NCBI GenBank assembly: GCA_002305965.1
Contig: DBRM01000078.1
Location: 36,709 to 87,861, forward strand
Reading direction: 5' to 3'
DNA length: 51,153 bases
Source of the DNA: Syntrophomonas sp. UBA1368
Lineage (GTDB): Bacteria > Bacillota > Syntrophomonadia > Syntrophomonadales > Syntrophomonadaceae
This document shows, in pieces, positions 9,824 to 18,926 of this stretch. The notes beneath the pieces were generated by a model, which saw only the letters and a list, made by a program, of their open reading frames with translations, searched no databases and was not told the DNA's origin. Within the stretch, counting starts at the first letter, position 1. Every line of letters starts with the position of its first letter. Made by a program: the position numbers and the translations under genes.

Positions 9824-10462
9824 TTGCCCGCTTTTTTCTTCCTTAAGCGAGAAGAAAAAATTTATATTCTTCTTACCGAATTAGCCAGTTCCCTTTGTGA
9901 AGCCAGCCTGCTCAGCAGAAAATCCACCGCTGATTCCGCTTTGCCAGACTATCATCTTAATTTGCTGCAAGCTGTAAAAAAACGCGGCGATCGAGCCGCA
10001 AATCTGGTGTGGAAAGAAACCAGCCGTCAATTTGTCCTGCCCTTTGATCCTGAAGATATTACTGCCCTGGCCCGACAAATGAATAAAGTTTTATTCATGA
10101 TCGTACTGATAGCTGAAAACATTTCTTCCTATCAGATTAGTGCAGGGCAGGAAAAAGAACTATCAGGTATGATCATTATTTTGGATAGTATGGTGCGGGA
10201 AATTTATCAATTGATCGCCAGTTTGCCTGACCTCAAGAGCAGACGAAGACAAATCGGTAATAAATGTGAAGCCATAAGGGCTTACCGGGAACAAGGTCAG
10301 TTGCTTTATCTGAAAGGAACCGGTGGTTTGTACCGTCAGGAGAACCTGAAAGCCGGTGATATGCTGATGCGGCAGCAAGTTTATATGACAGCGGAACGGG
10401 CATTGGATAGTTGCTATGACTTAAGTTACACCATCCGGGAGATGACGATTAAATATGTTTAG
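9824..10462 (+). CDS. DUF47 (PhoU-like) Pit accessory protein
   Basis: A 212-residue all-helical protein of the DUF47 family, distant relatives of PhoU that are almost always encoded next to PiT phosphate transporters and thought to regulate or assist them. Family features include the N-terminal FFFLKREEKIYILLTELA and repeated amphipathic helices; there is no membrane segment. The start is TTG at 9824 after GGGAGG at 9811-9816. Its last eight bases overlap the start of the transporter gene, so the two are translationally coupled. Confidence 0.88.
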   Translation: MPAFFFLKREEKIYILLTELASSLCEASLLSRKSTADSALPDYHLNLLQAVKKRGDRAANLVWKETSRQFVLPFDPEDITALARQMNKVLFMIVLIAENISSYQISAGQEKELSGMIIILDSMVREIYQLIASLPDLKSRRRQIGNKCEAIRAYREQGQLLYLKGTGGLYRQENLKAGDMLMRQQVYMTAERALDSCYDLSYTIREMTIKYV

Positions 10463-11447
10463 CATAAACCTGATCATTGTGGTTGTGTTGCTGGCACTGC
10501 TTTTTGATTATGTAAACGGCTTTCATGATACATCCAATGCAATCGCTTCTGCGGTAGCCACGAAAGCTTTGCAGCCGGGAGCTGCGATTCTTATGGCAGC
10601 AATTTTGAATTTTATGGGTGCGGTATCCGGGACTGCGGTTGCGGCTGTGATTGGGCAAAGTATCATAAACCCTCATTTCATTGAGCCTCAGGCATTGATT
10701 GCCGCGCTGGGCGGAGCCATCATTTGGAACCTGATAACCTGGTATCTGGGATTGCCCAGCAGTTCTTCCCATAGTTTGATAGGGGGAATGGCTGGCGGGG
10801 TTTTGGTCAGCGCAGGCCCCGGTTTTATCAACTGGTACGGTCTGCTGCTGATCATTGCAGTTTTACTGATCACCCCCTTTATCTCTTTTTTGGCGGGGGG
10901 CTTGATAATGAAATTATTATTGCTGCTATTAACAAATACGTCCCCGACGGTCACCAATGATAATTTGAGAAAATTTCAGGTTCTATCCTCCGCAATGGCA
11001 TCATTTGCCCATGGTTCAAATGATGCGCAGAAGTCCATGGGAATCATCACCATGGCTTTGATCAGCGGGGGTATGCTAGGTGATTTTTTCGTCCCGTTGT
11101 GGGTAAAAATTTCATGTGCAGCAACCATGGCAGCAGGAACTGCCATGGGGGGATGGAGAATTATAAGAACGATTGGACAACAGATTTTTCATATCAAGCC
11201 TGCCAACGGTTTTGCTGCTGACTTGAGTGCTGCCATAATCATATATTCAGCTAGTTTATCAGGATTTCCAGTCAGCACGACGCATGTCGTTTCTTCTGCC
11301 ATCATCGGCGCAGGTGCAGCAAAACGGATGCGAGGAGTACGGTGGATCACTGCTGTCAACATTCTGATAGCATGGCTGATTACGATCCCGGCCGCTGGAA
11401 TCACCGCCATGATTATTTATCTGGTAATACAATCTGGTTTATTATAA
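10455..11447 (+). CDS. pit: PiT-family inorganic phosphate transporter
   Basis: A 330-residue membrane protein with about ten hydrophobic segments. It carries both PiT signature repeats: an N-terminal copy around residues 14-30 (YVNGFHDTSNAIA) and a C-terminal copy around 180-195 (FAHGSNDAQKSMG). It imports phosphate, probably coupled to protons or sodium. ATG 10455 lies inside the end of the DUF47 gene. The pair is inserted between folC and rex and forms its own two-gene unit. No Pho-box was recognised upstream. Confidence 0.95.
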   Translation: MFSINLIIVVVLLALLFDYVNGFHDTSNAIASAVATKALQPGAAILMAAILNFMGAVSGTAVAAVIGQSIINPHFIEPQALIAALGGAIIWNLITWYLGLPSSSSHSLIGGMAGGVLVSAGPGFINWYGLLLIIAVLLITPFISFLAGGLIMKLLLLLLTNTSPTVTNDNLRKFQVLSSAMASFAHGSNDAQKSMGIITMALISGGMLGDFFVPLWVKISCAATMAAGTAMGGWRIIRTIGQQIFHIKPANGFAADLSAAIIIYSASLSGFPVSTTHVVSSAIIGAGAAKRMRGVRWITAVNILIAWLITIPAAGITAMIIYLVIQSGLL

Positions 11448-11538
11448 AATAAATGGTAATATTTCTAATCATTGCTCAATGTTTCACAAAAGATTAAAAT
11501 TAATGAAGAGGTTTATTAATTGAAAAGGAGTTGAGAGC

Positions 11539-12168
11539 TTGAAAGCTTATAAAATTCCTGAAGCAACGGTAATGAGACTTTCCATTTATTCTCGGTATCT
11601 TCATCAATTGATAGATGATGGAGTAAAATCTGTTTCATCGGACGAAATTGCTCACGGGGTAGGCGTAAGTTCTGCTCAGGTGAGAAAAGATTTGGCCTAC
11701 TTCGGAGAGTTTGGTACCCGGGGTGTGGGCTATAAGGTTGAAGTATTGTACGGCCATCTGATGAAGATTTTGGGATTGGACCGCAGATGGTGTGCCATAA
11801 TTATTGGAGCAGGCAAACTTGGTTCAGCCCTTGCTTTATACCAGGGATTTGCTGCCAGAGGATTTAATGTTGGGGCAATTCTGGATGCCAGCCCCGACAA
11901 AATCGGTACAAAATTGGGAGAAATAGAAGTCGAACCGCTGGAAATGATGGCGCAGCGAATCGAAGAGAAAAACATTACCATCGGGATCGTAACGGTGCCT
12001 GCTTCAGCGGCTCAGGAAGTAACCGATAAGCTAATTGAATCAGGCGTTAAAGCAATTCTCAACTTTTCACCCCGGGTGCTTAAAGTACCAGGAAACGTGA
12101 TCTTAAGAAATGTAGACCTGTCGGTTAATTTGGAAGTACTTAGCTTTAATCTCAACTACCTGAAATAG
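11539..12168 (+). CDS. rex: Redox-sensing transcriptional repressor Rex
   Basis: A 209-residue Rex protein. The N-terminal winged helix (residues 1-75) contains PEATVMRLSIYSRYL and SSAQVRKDLAYFGEFGTRGVGY. The Rossmann domain has the NADH-binding loop GAGKLGSAL, and the C-terminal swapped helix ends NLNYLK. Rex represses fermentation and respiration genes when NAD+ is high and releases DNA when NADH rises. The start is TTG 11539 after AAAGGAG at 11524-11530. I found no clear Rex operator (TTGTTAA-N4-TTAACAA type) in front of this or other genes in the window. Confidence 0.96.
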   Translation: MKAYKIPEATVMRLSIYSRYLHQLIDDGVKSVSSDEIAHGVGVSSAQVRKDLAYFGEFGTRGVGYKVEVLYGHLMKILGLDRRWCAIIIGAGKLGSALALYQGFAARGFNVGAILDASPDKIGTKLGEIEVEPLEMMAQRIEEKNITIGIVTVPASAAQEVTDKLIESGVKAILNFSPRVLKVPGNVILRNVDLSVNLEVLSFNLNYLK

Positions 12169-12195
12169 TTTTATATGAAGTAATGTCAGCAGACA

Positions 12196-12227
12196 GGGGA
12201 AACTTTTTGGCAAAGTTCCCCCTTTTT
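12196..12227 (+). terminator. Rho-independent terminator after rex
   Basis: Stem GGGGAAACTTT / AAAGTTCCCC with one bulged A, short loop, followed by CTTTTT. Confidence 0.85.
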
Positions 12228-12296
12228 AGCCTCGCCTTGTTTTTGCCCTGATGGAATGCTAGAATTTAGACATATGTCTGTGATGGAGGAAGAGTT

Positions 12297-12563
12297 TTGG
12301 CATATAGAGGACGCGGTCCGGCAAACTGGCCGGTGCTTTTATTATTGTTGGCAGTCGGCGGGATTATTGGATCAGCTCTGGGTCAACTACTGGTGAAAAT
12401 ATGGCCGGATCTGAAAATATTCGGTGAGGTATACAGCATAGGCCTTCCGGCTTTTACTGTAGATTTGCAGGTTTTCACCTTTACTCTGGGTTTTATGCTG
12501 AATCTTAGCATATTTACTATTTTGGGCTTTATTGTGGCATATTTTGCTTTTAGAAAAATATAA
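12297..12563 (+). CDS. Small membrane protein, DUF4321 family
   Basis: An 88-residue protein with two long hydrophobic segments (about residues 12-32 and 62-85) joined by an extracytoplasmic-looking loop. It resembles DUF4321, a family found next to maf/radC/mre genes in Clostridia. Function is unknown; the position suggests a link to envelope or division. The start is TTG 12297 after GGAGGA at 12285-12290. maf follows after 13 bases. Confidence 0.8.
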   Translation: MAYRGRGPANWPVLLLLLAVGGIIGSALGQLLVKIWPDLKIFGEVYSIGLPAFTVDLQVFTFTLGFMLNLSIFTILGFIVAYFAFRKI

Positions 12564-12576
12564 ATGAGGGTGCCAT

Positions 12577-13155
12577 TTGTCAAAATTGATTTTAGCATCG
12601 GCCTCGCCCCGTAGAGTGGAATTGCTTCATAACCTGGGTTTGGATTTTATCTGTATAAGCCCGGAAATAGAAGAAGAACTCTTGCCTGGTGAATCTGCCA
12701 TTCAGTCGGCGGAAAGATTGGCTGTTAAAAAGGCTGATTCCATTAAATTACCGGATGATGACAGCCTGATCATCGCAGCAGATACAGTGGTCTTGTGCAG
12801 CGGTCAAATTCTGGGCAAACCTGCAAGCAAAGCGCAAGCCCGCACAATGCTGACCTTGTTAAGCGGAAGAAGCCATAAAGTCATTACAGCTGTCTGTTTG
12901 AAAAACAATCTGGGTTTTTGCGAAGTGCAAAGTGAAATAACTACAGTTTTTTTCCGTAATCTTTCTCAAGAGGAGATCGAAGGATACATTGCTACAGGAG
13001 AGCCTTTTGATAAGGCCGGAGGATATGGCATACAGGGAATAGGCGCAGTTTTGGTCAGCCGTATCGAAGGTTGCTTCTTTAATGTAGTAGGTCTGCCGCT
13101 TAGCAGGCTTTATAATATGTTGAGAAAACAGAATATTGAGGTGCTGGGGGTGTAG
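12577..13155 (+). CDS. maf: Maf-like nucleotide pyrophosphatase
   Basis: A 192-residue Maf/Ham1-fold protein that hydrolyses non-canonical or excess nucleoside triphosphates (dTTP/UTP or modified pyrimidines) and is linked to septum control in Bacillus. Motifs are the N-terminal SASPRR phosphate loop (residues 8-13), ADTVV (catalytic Asp region near 67-71) and GKPASKAQA. The start is TTG 12577 with GAGGGTG just upstream. It heads the shape/division cluster in the usual maf-radC-mreB order. Confidence 0.95.
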   Translation: MSKLILASASPRRVELLHNLGLDFICISPEIEEELLPGESAIQSAERLAVKKADSIKLPDDDSLIIAADTVVLCSGQILGKPASKAQARTMLTLLSGRSHKVITAVCLKNNLGFCEVQSEITTVFFRNLSQEEIEGYIATGEPFDKAGGYGIQGIGAVLVSRIEGCFFNVVGLPLSRLYNMLRKQNIEVLGV

Positions 13156-13157
13156 TT

Positions 13158-14663
13158 ATGAACGGGTATAGTCTGGCAATCAAGGACATGCCTGAAAGTA
13201 TGCGCCCGAGAGAAAGAATGCTGGCCGAAGGCGAACACAGTTTGAGTGATACCGAATTATTAGCCATTATAATCGGTAATGGAACTTCCAACTTAAGCGC
13301 TTTGGATCTGGCCCGGCATATTCTGGCACAACATGGTAGTTTGCGACATATAAAAGAGGCCAGCCTGGAAGAACTTATGCAACACCCGGGTATTGGTCCT
13401 GCCAAGGCAGTAAATATCAAAGCAGCGATGGAAATAGGCCGTAGAATTTCTCTTGACGTCAGAAACAAAATGTCCATAAAATCACCGGAAGATGTTAAAA
13501 ATATGGTGATGGAAGATATGCGTTATTTAGACCGCGAATATTTCCGGGTCATGTATTTGGACCGCAAAGGCGGCCTGCTTAGCATGGAAGATGTCTCCAT
13601 CGGGGGTCTGCACAGTGCTTTGGTTCATCCGCGGGAGGTTTTTAAACCGGCAATCAAAAAAAGCGCTGCCTCAATCATACTTGTCCATAATCATCCCAGC
13701 GGTGATCCAAGCCCCAGCCGGGAAGACCTGGAGCTGACTGCAAGCTTGATTGAGGCCGGCAAAGTTCTTGCGGTAGGGGAAGAAGCGAAACAGATGATTG
13801 GCAGGACCCCGGGCAATATCGTTGCCATCCGGCCTATGAAGGATGGTGTGATTGCAGATTATGATATTACCCAGGCGATGCTGAAACATTTTATTACCCG
13901 GGCTTTAGGACAAAACAATCCCTTTATGAAGCCGCGGGTGGTGATATCAATACCTACCGGCTGCACATCAGTGGAAGAACGAGCAGTAAGAGAAGCTGCG
14001 CTGCAAGCAGGTGCAAAAGAAGCTTATTTGCTGGAGGAACCAATGGCAGCTGCAATTGGTGCTGGATTACCGGTTGATGAGCCAACCGGAAATCTTATTG
14101 TTGATATTGGCGGGGGTACAACAGAGGTAGCAGTTATTTCATTGGGCGGGATCGTGACAGCTAAATCAGTCCGGGTAGCCGGAGACAGCATGGATGATGC
14201 CATTGTAGCCCACTTGAAGAAGAATTATAACCTGTTGATCGGTGAAAGAACTGCCGAAGATATAAAAACATCCATTGGTTCTGCTGTATGGCAGGGACCT
14301 GAAGCGTTTTATGAGGTGAGAGGAAGGGATTTGGTCTCCGGACTGCCAAAGACGATAGAAGTATCCTCTACCGAAATTCAATTGGCTTTGAAAGAGACCG
14401 TTTGGCAGATCATTGAAGGGGTTAAAGTCTGTCTGGAAAAATCCCCGCCGGAACTGGCTTCAGATATTGTGGATCGTGGTATTATCATGGCTGGAGGAGG
14501 ATCACTGCTAAAAGGCCTGGACGTTCTGATCAGTCAGGAAATTGATTTACCGGTTTATATAGCGGAGGACCCGTTGGAAGCTGTGGCCAAAGGAACCGGC
14601 AAGGTGCTGGAAAAAATTGAACTTTTAAAAAGGATTGTCGTTCCTGCCAAAAGATCATTTTAG
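13158..14663 (+). CDS. In-frame fusion of RadC (N-terminal) and MreB (C-terminal), both truncated
   Basis: One 501-residue frame joins two proteins that are normally separate. Residues 1-200 are RadC: a helix-hairpin-helix (HPGIGPAKA near 76-84) and a JAMM/MPN+ domain with an intact metal motif (His177, His179, Ser187, Asp190). Residues from about 202 on are MreB (EEAKQMIGRTPGN, phosphate-2 loop DIGGGTT at 316-322, adenosine loop MAGGGS at 444-449). At the joint (residues 201-207, GKVLAVG; bases 13758-13778) the RadC tail of about 25-30 residues and the first roughly 45 MreB residues, including the DLGTANT phosphate-1 loop, are missing. Without that loop the MreB part probably cannot bind ATP or polymerise normally. 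mreC, mreD, PBP2 and rodA downstream are intact, so another MreB paralogue elsewhere would be expected. ATG 13158 follows maf after 2 bases. An assembly collapse is the main alternative. Confidence 0.9.
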   Translation: MNGYSLAIKDMPESMRPRERMLAEGEHSLSDTELLAIIIGNGTSNLSALDLARHILAQHGSLRHIKEASLEELMQHPGIGPAKAVNIKAAMEIGRRISLDVRNKMSIKSPEDVKNMVMEDMRYLDREYFRVMYLDRKGGLLSMEDVSIGGLHSALVHPREVFKPAIKKSAASIILVHNHPSGDPSPSREDLELTASLIEAGKVLAVGEEAKQMIGRTPGNIVAIRPMKDGVIADYDITQAMLKHFITRALGQNNPFMKPRVVISIPTGCTSVEERAVREAALQAGAKEAYLLEEPMAAAIGAGLPVDEPTGNLIVDIGGGTTEVAVISLGGIVTAKSVRVAGDSMDDAIVAHLKKNYNLLIGERTAEDIKTSIGSAVWQGPEAFYEVRGRDLVSGLPKTIEVSSTEIQLALKETVWQIIEGVKVCLEKSPPELASDIVDRGIIMAGGGSLLKGLDVLISQEIDLPVYIAEDPLEAVAKGTGKVLEKIELLKRIVVPAKRSF

Positions 14664-14675
14664 TGGGAGAGAAAC

Positions 14676-15554
14676 GTGCGGGGTTTGTTTAAAAACAAAG
14701 TATTCTGGTTTTGCATCGTAGTCTTGATCATTACCTTCTTTTTGATCAGGAATACCTCTTCAGAACGGGAGGATATAACCCTGGTGGAAAGAATGCTCAG
14801 GGATACTTATGCACCCCTGCAAAGTTCGGTAACAGAACTGCGGGATTATTTCAGTGGTCCCCGAAGTATTTTCAGTCAGAAGGCAGATCTGAATCAAACT
14901 ATAGCACAGCTGGAAAAAGAAGTCGCCAGACTGAACCTGGAGAATCAAGTTTTAAGGGAACAGGAAGCGGAAGTAAAAAGACTTCGTGCACTTGTTAACT
15001 TTATGAATAATAATCTGGATAAGTACCAGATGAGTGCAGCCAGGGTTATCGCCCGCAGTCCTAATAACTGGCTGAAGACGGTCATTATTGATAAAGGAGC
15101 AGTTGAAGGGATTGAAAAGAATATGCCGGTCATTACACCCAAAGGGCTGGTTGGAAGGATCGGCAGTGTAAGTGAACATACCTCTCAGGTCAACCTGATT
15201 ACTGACAGGGAAATTGCAGTAGGTGCTACCCTGCAACGATCACGCAGTACCAGCGGGGTTGTCGAAGGAATGGTGGAAGGCAATTTATTAAAAATGATCA
15301 ATATCCCTTATTATGCATCAGTCAAGCCGGACGATGTGGTTATTACTTCAGGTCTTTCACAAGTATTCCCGCCCGGTATTGATATTGGAGTAGTTTATGA
15401 AGTCTCTGAAGAACCAAACGGATTGTTGTTGTCGGCGACGGTTATACCAACGGTCAACTTCGATAAACTGGAAGAAGTACTGGTAATAACTGATTACATA
15501 CCGGTTACTGAAGAAACAACAGTACCGGAAGAGCCAATGGCAGAAGAGGAGTAA
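14676..15554 (+). CDS. mreC: Rod shape-determining protein MreC
   Basis: A 292-residue bitopic membrane protein of the elongasome. It has a short cytoplasmic start, one membrane helix (about residues 9-24), a coiled coil (about 60-105, QLEKEVARLNLENQVL) and the two beta-barrel domains typical of MreC (RSPNNWLKTVIIDKG, GLVGRIG). The acidic C-terminal tail is ordinary. MreC links MreB to PBP2. The start is GTG 14676 after GGGAG at 14665. It lies 12 bases after the radC-mreB fusion and is in its operon. Confidence 0.95.
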   Translation: MRGLFKNKVFWFCIVVLIITFFLIRNTSSEREDITLVERMLRDTYAPLQSSVTELRDYFSGPRSIFSQKADLNQTIAQLEKEVARLNLENQVLREQEAEVKRLRALVNFMNNNLDKYQMSAARVIARSPNNWLKTVIIDKGAVEGIEKNMPVITPKGLVGRIGSVSEHTSQVNLITDREIAVGATLQRSRSTSGVVEGMVEGNLLKMINIPYYASVKPDDVVITSGLSQVFPPGIDIGVVYEVSEEPNGLLLSATVIPTVNFDKLEEVLVITDYIPVTEETTVPEEPMAEEE

Positions 15555-15559
15555 TTCGT

Positions 15560-16063
15560 TTGCACTATTTATTGCATTTCCTGCTGCCTTTCATGGCAGT
15601 TTTTTTACAATCAACCGTATTCGGCTTTTACGCCATTAAAGGTACTTTGCCGGATTTGGTACTGGTGTTTGTTGTTTTCTTTTCTGTTATCCATGGTGCA
15701 GCACCCGGAACAGCATATGGTTTTTTGTGCGGTTTGCTGGAAGACTTGTATCTGGGGCGCTTTATTGGCTTAAATGCGATTTCCAAAGCCTTAACCGGTT
15801 TTTTAGTGGGCAAATTGCAGGGCGGATTTTTTCGGGAGAATTTTATCATCGGTGCCCTGGCGGTAGCATTTGGCACCCTTTTGAATGCCTCGATTTTTTT
15901 ACTTGTAAGCCGGTTAGCTTTTGCTTCATTCCACTTTGACCAGCAGTTTTTTATAGGGATCATTTACCAGTTCATTTATAATGTTATTTTAGCAGCACCG
16001 CTTTATGGATGGTATTACAGGTCTTCCCGCATTGGCCTGCTCAGATTGTCGAGGGAGAAATGA
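15560..16063 (+). CDS. mreD: Rod shape-determining protein MreD
   Basis: A 167-residue integral membrane protein with five or six hydrophobic segments. MreD partners MreC in lateral cell-wall synthesis. Family features are the FLPFMAVFLQSTVF start and the GLLEDLYLGRFIGLNA block. The start is TTG 15560 after AGAGGAG at 15545-15551. Its stop is directly followed by the PBP2 start. Confidence 0.92.
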   Translation: MHYLLHFLLPFMAVFLQSTVFGFYAIKGTLPDLVLVFVVFFSVIHGAAPGTAYGFLCGLLEDLYLGRFIGLNAISKALTGFLVGKLQGGFFRENFIIGALAVAFGTLLNASIFLLVSRLAFASFHFDQQFFIGIIYQFIYNVILAAPLYGWYYRSSRIGLLRLSREK

Positions 16064-16064
16064 T

Positions 16065-18125
16065 ATGAAAGCCGAGCAGCTTAAATACCGGCTGAATTTA
16101 ATCAAATATATTACTATCGGATTATTGACCATCCTGCTTGTAAAGCTGGCAGTGGTGCAGTTATTCAATAATGACAGTTACCAGACCCAGGCGAAAGAAA
16201 ACAGCATTCGCCTGGTTGCCATAAAAGCTCCACGGGGCGAGATCTATACCAGCGACGGAAAAGTAATGGCCGCAAATGAACTGGTTTATAATTTGAGTTT
16301 AAACTCTTTGGGGATAGAAAATCGTGAACAAATCACCCAGCGCCTGGTAGAGATGCTTAAAGATGATTATCCGGAAATAACTGCCGAGGCCATTGAGGAA
16401 AAGATGGATATCCAAAAGTACCGGCTCTTTGAACTGGTGACGATCGTACGGGATATTCCCTGGGATCTGGTGGTAAAGCTGGAGGAAAACCGGCATGAAT
16501 TGCCGGGCGTGACCATAACGGTAGAACCTTTGCGTTACTATCCGCAGGGGGCGCTGGCCGGGCATATTCTGGGCTATATTCATTCCATCAGTGCGGAGGA
16601 GATAGCTGCCCAGCCGGCAGGACAGGAATATGATATTAACAGCTTGATAGGCAAATCGGGGATCGAAAAACAATATGAATCATATCTTCGGGGTGTGGAC
16701 GGCGCCCGCCGGGTGGAAGTTGATGCCAAAGGCCATCCGGTTCAGGAATTGGTTACGTTGGAACCCCAGTCTGGTGACAATATCTACATGACCATTAACA
16801 GTGAGCTGCAGCAGGTTTTGCAGAAGAGTATGGAAAGAGTTCTGTTGCAGCTGCAGACAGAATACCCGAAAGCCAAAGTGGGATCTGCAGTGGTGATCAA
16901 TGTCAAGACTGGTGAAATACTGGCTATGCACAGTGCACCTGATATGTATCCGGACGATTGGAAAGGGAATATAAGCAATGACCGGGCAGCCTATTATTAT
17001 CCCCAGGGAAGCTATGATCCAATGAACCCCGGGGCGGCCATGAACCGGGCCATTCAAGTTACCTATCCGCCAGGCTCAACTTTTAAACCTATTACGGGGA
17101 TGGCAGCTCTGGAAAAGGGGGCCATGAATACCTTGAACGAGTATGTGACCTGTACTGGCAACTATTGGATCGCCCCTTATATAAGATGCTGGCAGGTCCA
17201 CGGCAATGTAAACTATTATTCTGCCATGGCCGGATCATGTAATAGTTATTTTCAGGAGATGGGAAGACGGGCAGGGAAAGATGAAATCATTAAAGTGGCT
17301 AATGAATTTGGGCTGGGAAGCAAAACGGGAATTGATATCCCCCATGAGGTCAGCGGACTTTTACCAACCCCGGAATGGAAAAAAGAAATCAATGCGCTGC
17401 TTATAGATAAAAAATACGATAATCTGCGGGCTGAACTGGAAAAGAAGTATGACAATCTGGAAGCTTCAGCTGCTGATGAAAAACAACTGGAAAAACTGGC
17501 CCAACAGAAAAAGAATGAGCAAGCCAGGCTGGAAGCCCAATACAAAATAGACTATAATTTTGATACCAACTGGCAGGCTTTTGATACCTTCAATATGTCT
17601 ATCGGACAAGGCAACAATGATTTTACAGTTATACAGATGGCTAATTATGCAGCTGCCATCGCTAATGGCGGCAACCTGATGAAGCCTCATCTGGTCAGTA
17701 AAATAACGGACAGCAAGGGAAATTTGATTAAAGAATTCAAGCCGCAGGTAATCAGGATAACAGATGTTTCCAGCCTGACCATCGCTGAAACCAAAAGAGC
17801 CATGTTAGCAGTAACCCAACCCAAGGGAACAGCGCACTATCTTTTTTCTCATTTTCCATCAGAAATTGGGGTGGCAGCAAAAACCGGAACTGCTCAAACG
17901 GGAAGGGTCGGAGATAATACTATAAAGGAATTTCATGGTACATTTATTGCGTTTGCCCCATATGATGATCCCCAAATTGCTTTTGCCGGTGTTATCGAAT
18001 ACGGACAAAGCGGCAGCGGTTCGGCAGGTTACGTAGCCCGCGACGTTTTTGAACAATACTTCGGAATAAAAGACCATTTGAATGAAGAAACGGCCAGCGA
18101 AATGTCGATTCGCTATGGCGAATAA
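16065..18125 (+). CDS. mrdA: Penicillin-binding protein 2 (elongasome transpeptidase)
   Basis: A 686-residue class B PBP that cross-links peptidoglycan with RodA. It has an N-terminal membrane helix (residues 8-30), a dimerisation/pedestal domain, and a transpeptidase domain with catalytic SxxK at 338-341 (GSTFKP), SCN at 391-393 and KTG at 606-608. ATG 16065 after GAGGGAG fits the family; the frame continues upstream to 16005 inside mreD. An unusual charged, predicted coiled-coil segment of about 55 residues (about 443-498) lies inside the transpeptidase domain and contains the repeated unit KKYDNL. It is probably an insertion relative to standard PBP2. Confidence 0.95.
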   Translation: MKAEQLKYRLNLIKYITIGLLTILLVKLAVVQLFNNDSYQTQAKENSIRLVAIKAPRGEIYTSDGKVMAANELVYNLSLNSLGIENREQITQRLVEMLKDDYPEITAEAIEEKMDIQKYRLFELVTIVRDIPWDLVVKLEENRHELPGVTITVEPLRYYPQGALAGHILGYIHSISAEEIAAQPAGQEYDINSLIGKSGIEKQYESYLRGVDGARRVEVDAKGHPVQELVTLEPQSGDNIYMTINSELQQVLQKSMERVLLQLQTEYPKAKVGSAVVINVKTGEILAMHSAPDMYPDDWKGNISNDRAAYYYPQGSYDPMNPGAAMNRAIQVTYPPGSTFKPITGMAALEKGAMNTLNEYVTCTGNYWIAPYIRCWQVHGNVNYYSAMAGSCNSYFQEMGRRAGKDEIIKVANEFGLGSKTGIDIPHEVSGLLPTPEWKKEINALLIDKKYDNLRAELEKKYDNLEASAADEKQLEKLAQQKKNEQARLEAQYKIDYNFDTNWQAFDTFNMSIGQGNNDFTVIQMANYAAAIANGGNLMKPHLVSKITDSKGNLIKEFKPQVIRITDVSSLTIAETKRAMLAVTQPKGTAHYLFSHFPSEIGVAAKTGTAQTGRVGDNTIKEFHGTFIAFAPYDDPQIAFAGVIEYGQSGSGSAGYVARDVFEQYFGIKDHLNEETASEMSIRYGE

Positions 18126-18157
18126 TGCCATAATTTTTTTTAACCAAACGACCTGAA

Positions 18158-18193
18158 TAGAGGGAATAACAAAAAGTTTCCTCTATTTTTTTG
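18158..18193 (+). terminator. Terminator between PBP2 and minC
   Basis: Stem TAGAGGGAA / TTTCCTCTA (one G-T pair) followed by a long T-run. It separates the mre/PBP2 part from the min genes, or attenuates between them. Confidence 0.85.
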
Positions 18194-18264
18194 TTTTTCT
18201 TCAAAGGTAAAATATGTTAATTATAGAATGTAATTCAAAGACAATTGGGACAGGGGGTTGTTGT

Positions 18265-18912
18265 GTGGTTAATTTGGCTCTGGAAAACGTCGGCAGTGAA
18301 ATATTGATTGCATTAAAGAGGACTAAAAATTTTGATGAGTTAAAAACTGCCCTGGTGAAAAAAATCAATATGATCGATGACTTCAGGTTAGGGAATGAAG
18401 TAATTATTGATATAGGGGATTACCAACTGACCGGTAAACAAACAAGAGATTTGGAAGATTTACTCTTGGATTATGGCTTTCATCTGAAAGAAATAATCTG
18501 TACGGGAGGGATGATGGATCAGGAAAACCTAACACCTGCCGATGATACCCCGGATGAAGCCTTCGCAATAATGCCGGAGTACGAGAACACGGTCATGCTC
18601 TGCCGCCATCTGCGCTCCGGTCAAAAGGTTTTTGTGGAGGGTAACATAGTTATTTTAGGTGATATAAACCCGGGGGCAGAAGTGATCGCCGGCGGCAATA
18701 TATTGGTTATGGGTTCAATAAAAGGGATGGCACATGCAGGTGCTTTTGGTGATGAAAATGCTTTGATTGCAGCTTATCGGCTGAAACCTACGCAGCTTCG
18801 TATCGCCAGTCATATTACCCGCCCGCCGGATGGGGAGGTCATTGATATTGAAAGACCGGAATTGGCACGGATCAAGGCTGGCAAAGTAGTGATTGAGAAG
18901 TTAAAAATTTGA
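18265..18912 (+). CDS. minC: Septum site-determining protein MinC
   Basis: A 215-residue FtsZ-polymerisation inhibitor. The N-terminal domain (about residues 1-95) is variable; the C-terminal beta-helix has the conserved VEGNIVILGDINPGAEV and GSIKGMAHAG blocks that contact MinD. GTG 18265 is chosen because GGGGG at 18253-18257 is 7 bases upstream and the first beta-strand (LALENV) then begins the protein. An ATG at 18214 with AAAGG upstream is possible but would add 17 atypical residues. Confidence 0.9.
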   Translation: MVNLALENVGSEILIALKRTKNFDELKTALVKKINMIDDFRLGNEVIIDIGDYQLTGKQTRDLEDLLLDYGFHLKEIICTGGMMDQENLTPADDTPDEAFAIMPEYENTVMLCRHLRSGQKVFVEGNIVILGDINPGAEVIAGGNILVMGSIKGMAHAGAFGDENALIAAYRLKPTQLRIASHITRPPDGEVIDIERPELARIKAGKVVIEKLKI

Positions 18913-18926
18913 TGGGAGGCTAAGGA

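Noticed and set aside
11448..11538. Rex operator in front of rex
   Set aside because: No inverted repeat of the TTGTTAA-N4-TTAACAA type can be read; only A/T-rich sequence.
18214..18264. Earlier ATG start for minC at 18214
   Set aside because: It would add 17 atypical residues and place the strong GGGGG site inside the gene; GTG 18265 fits better.
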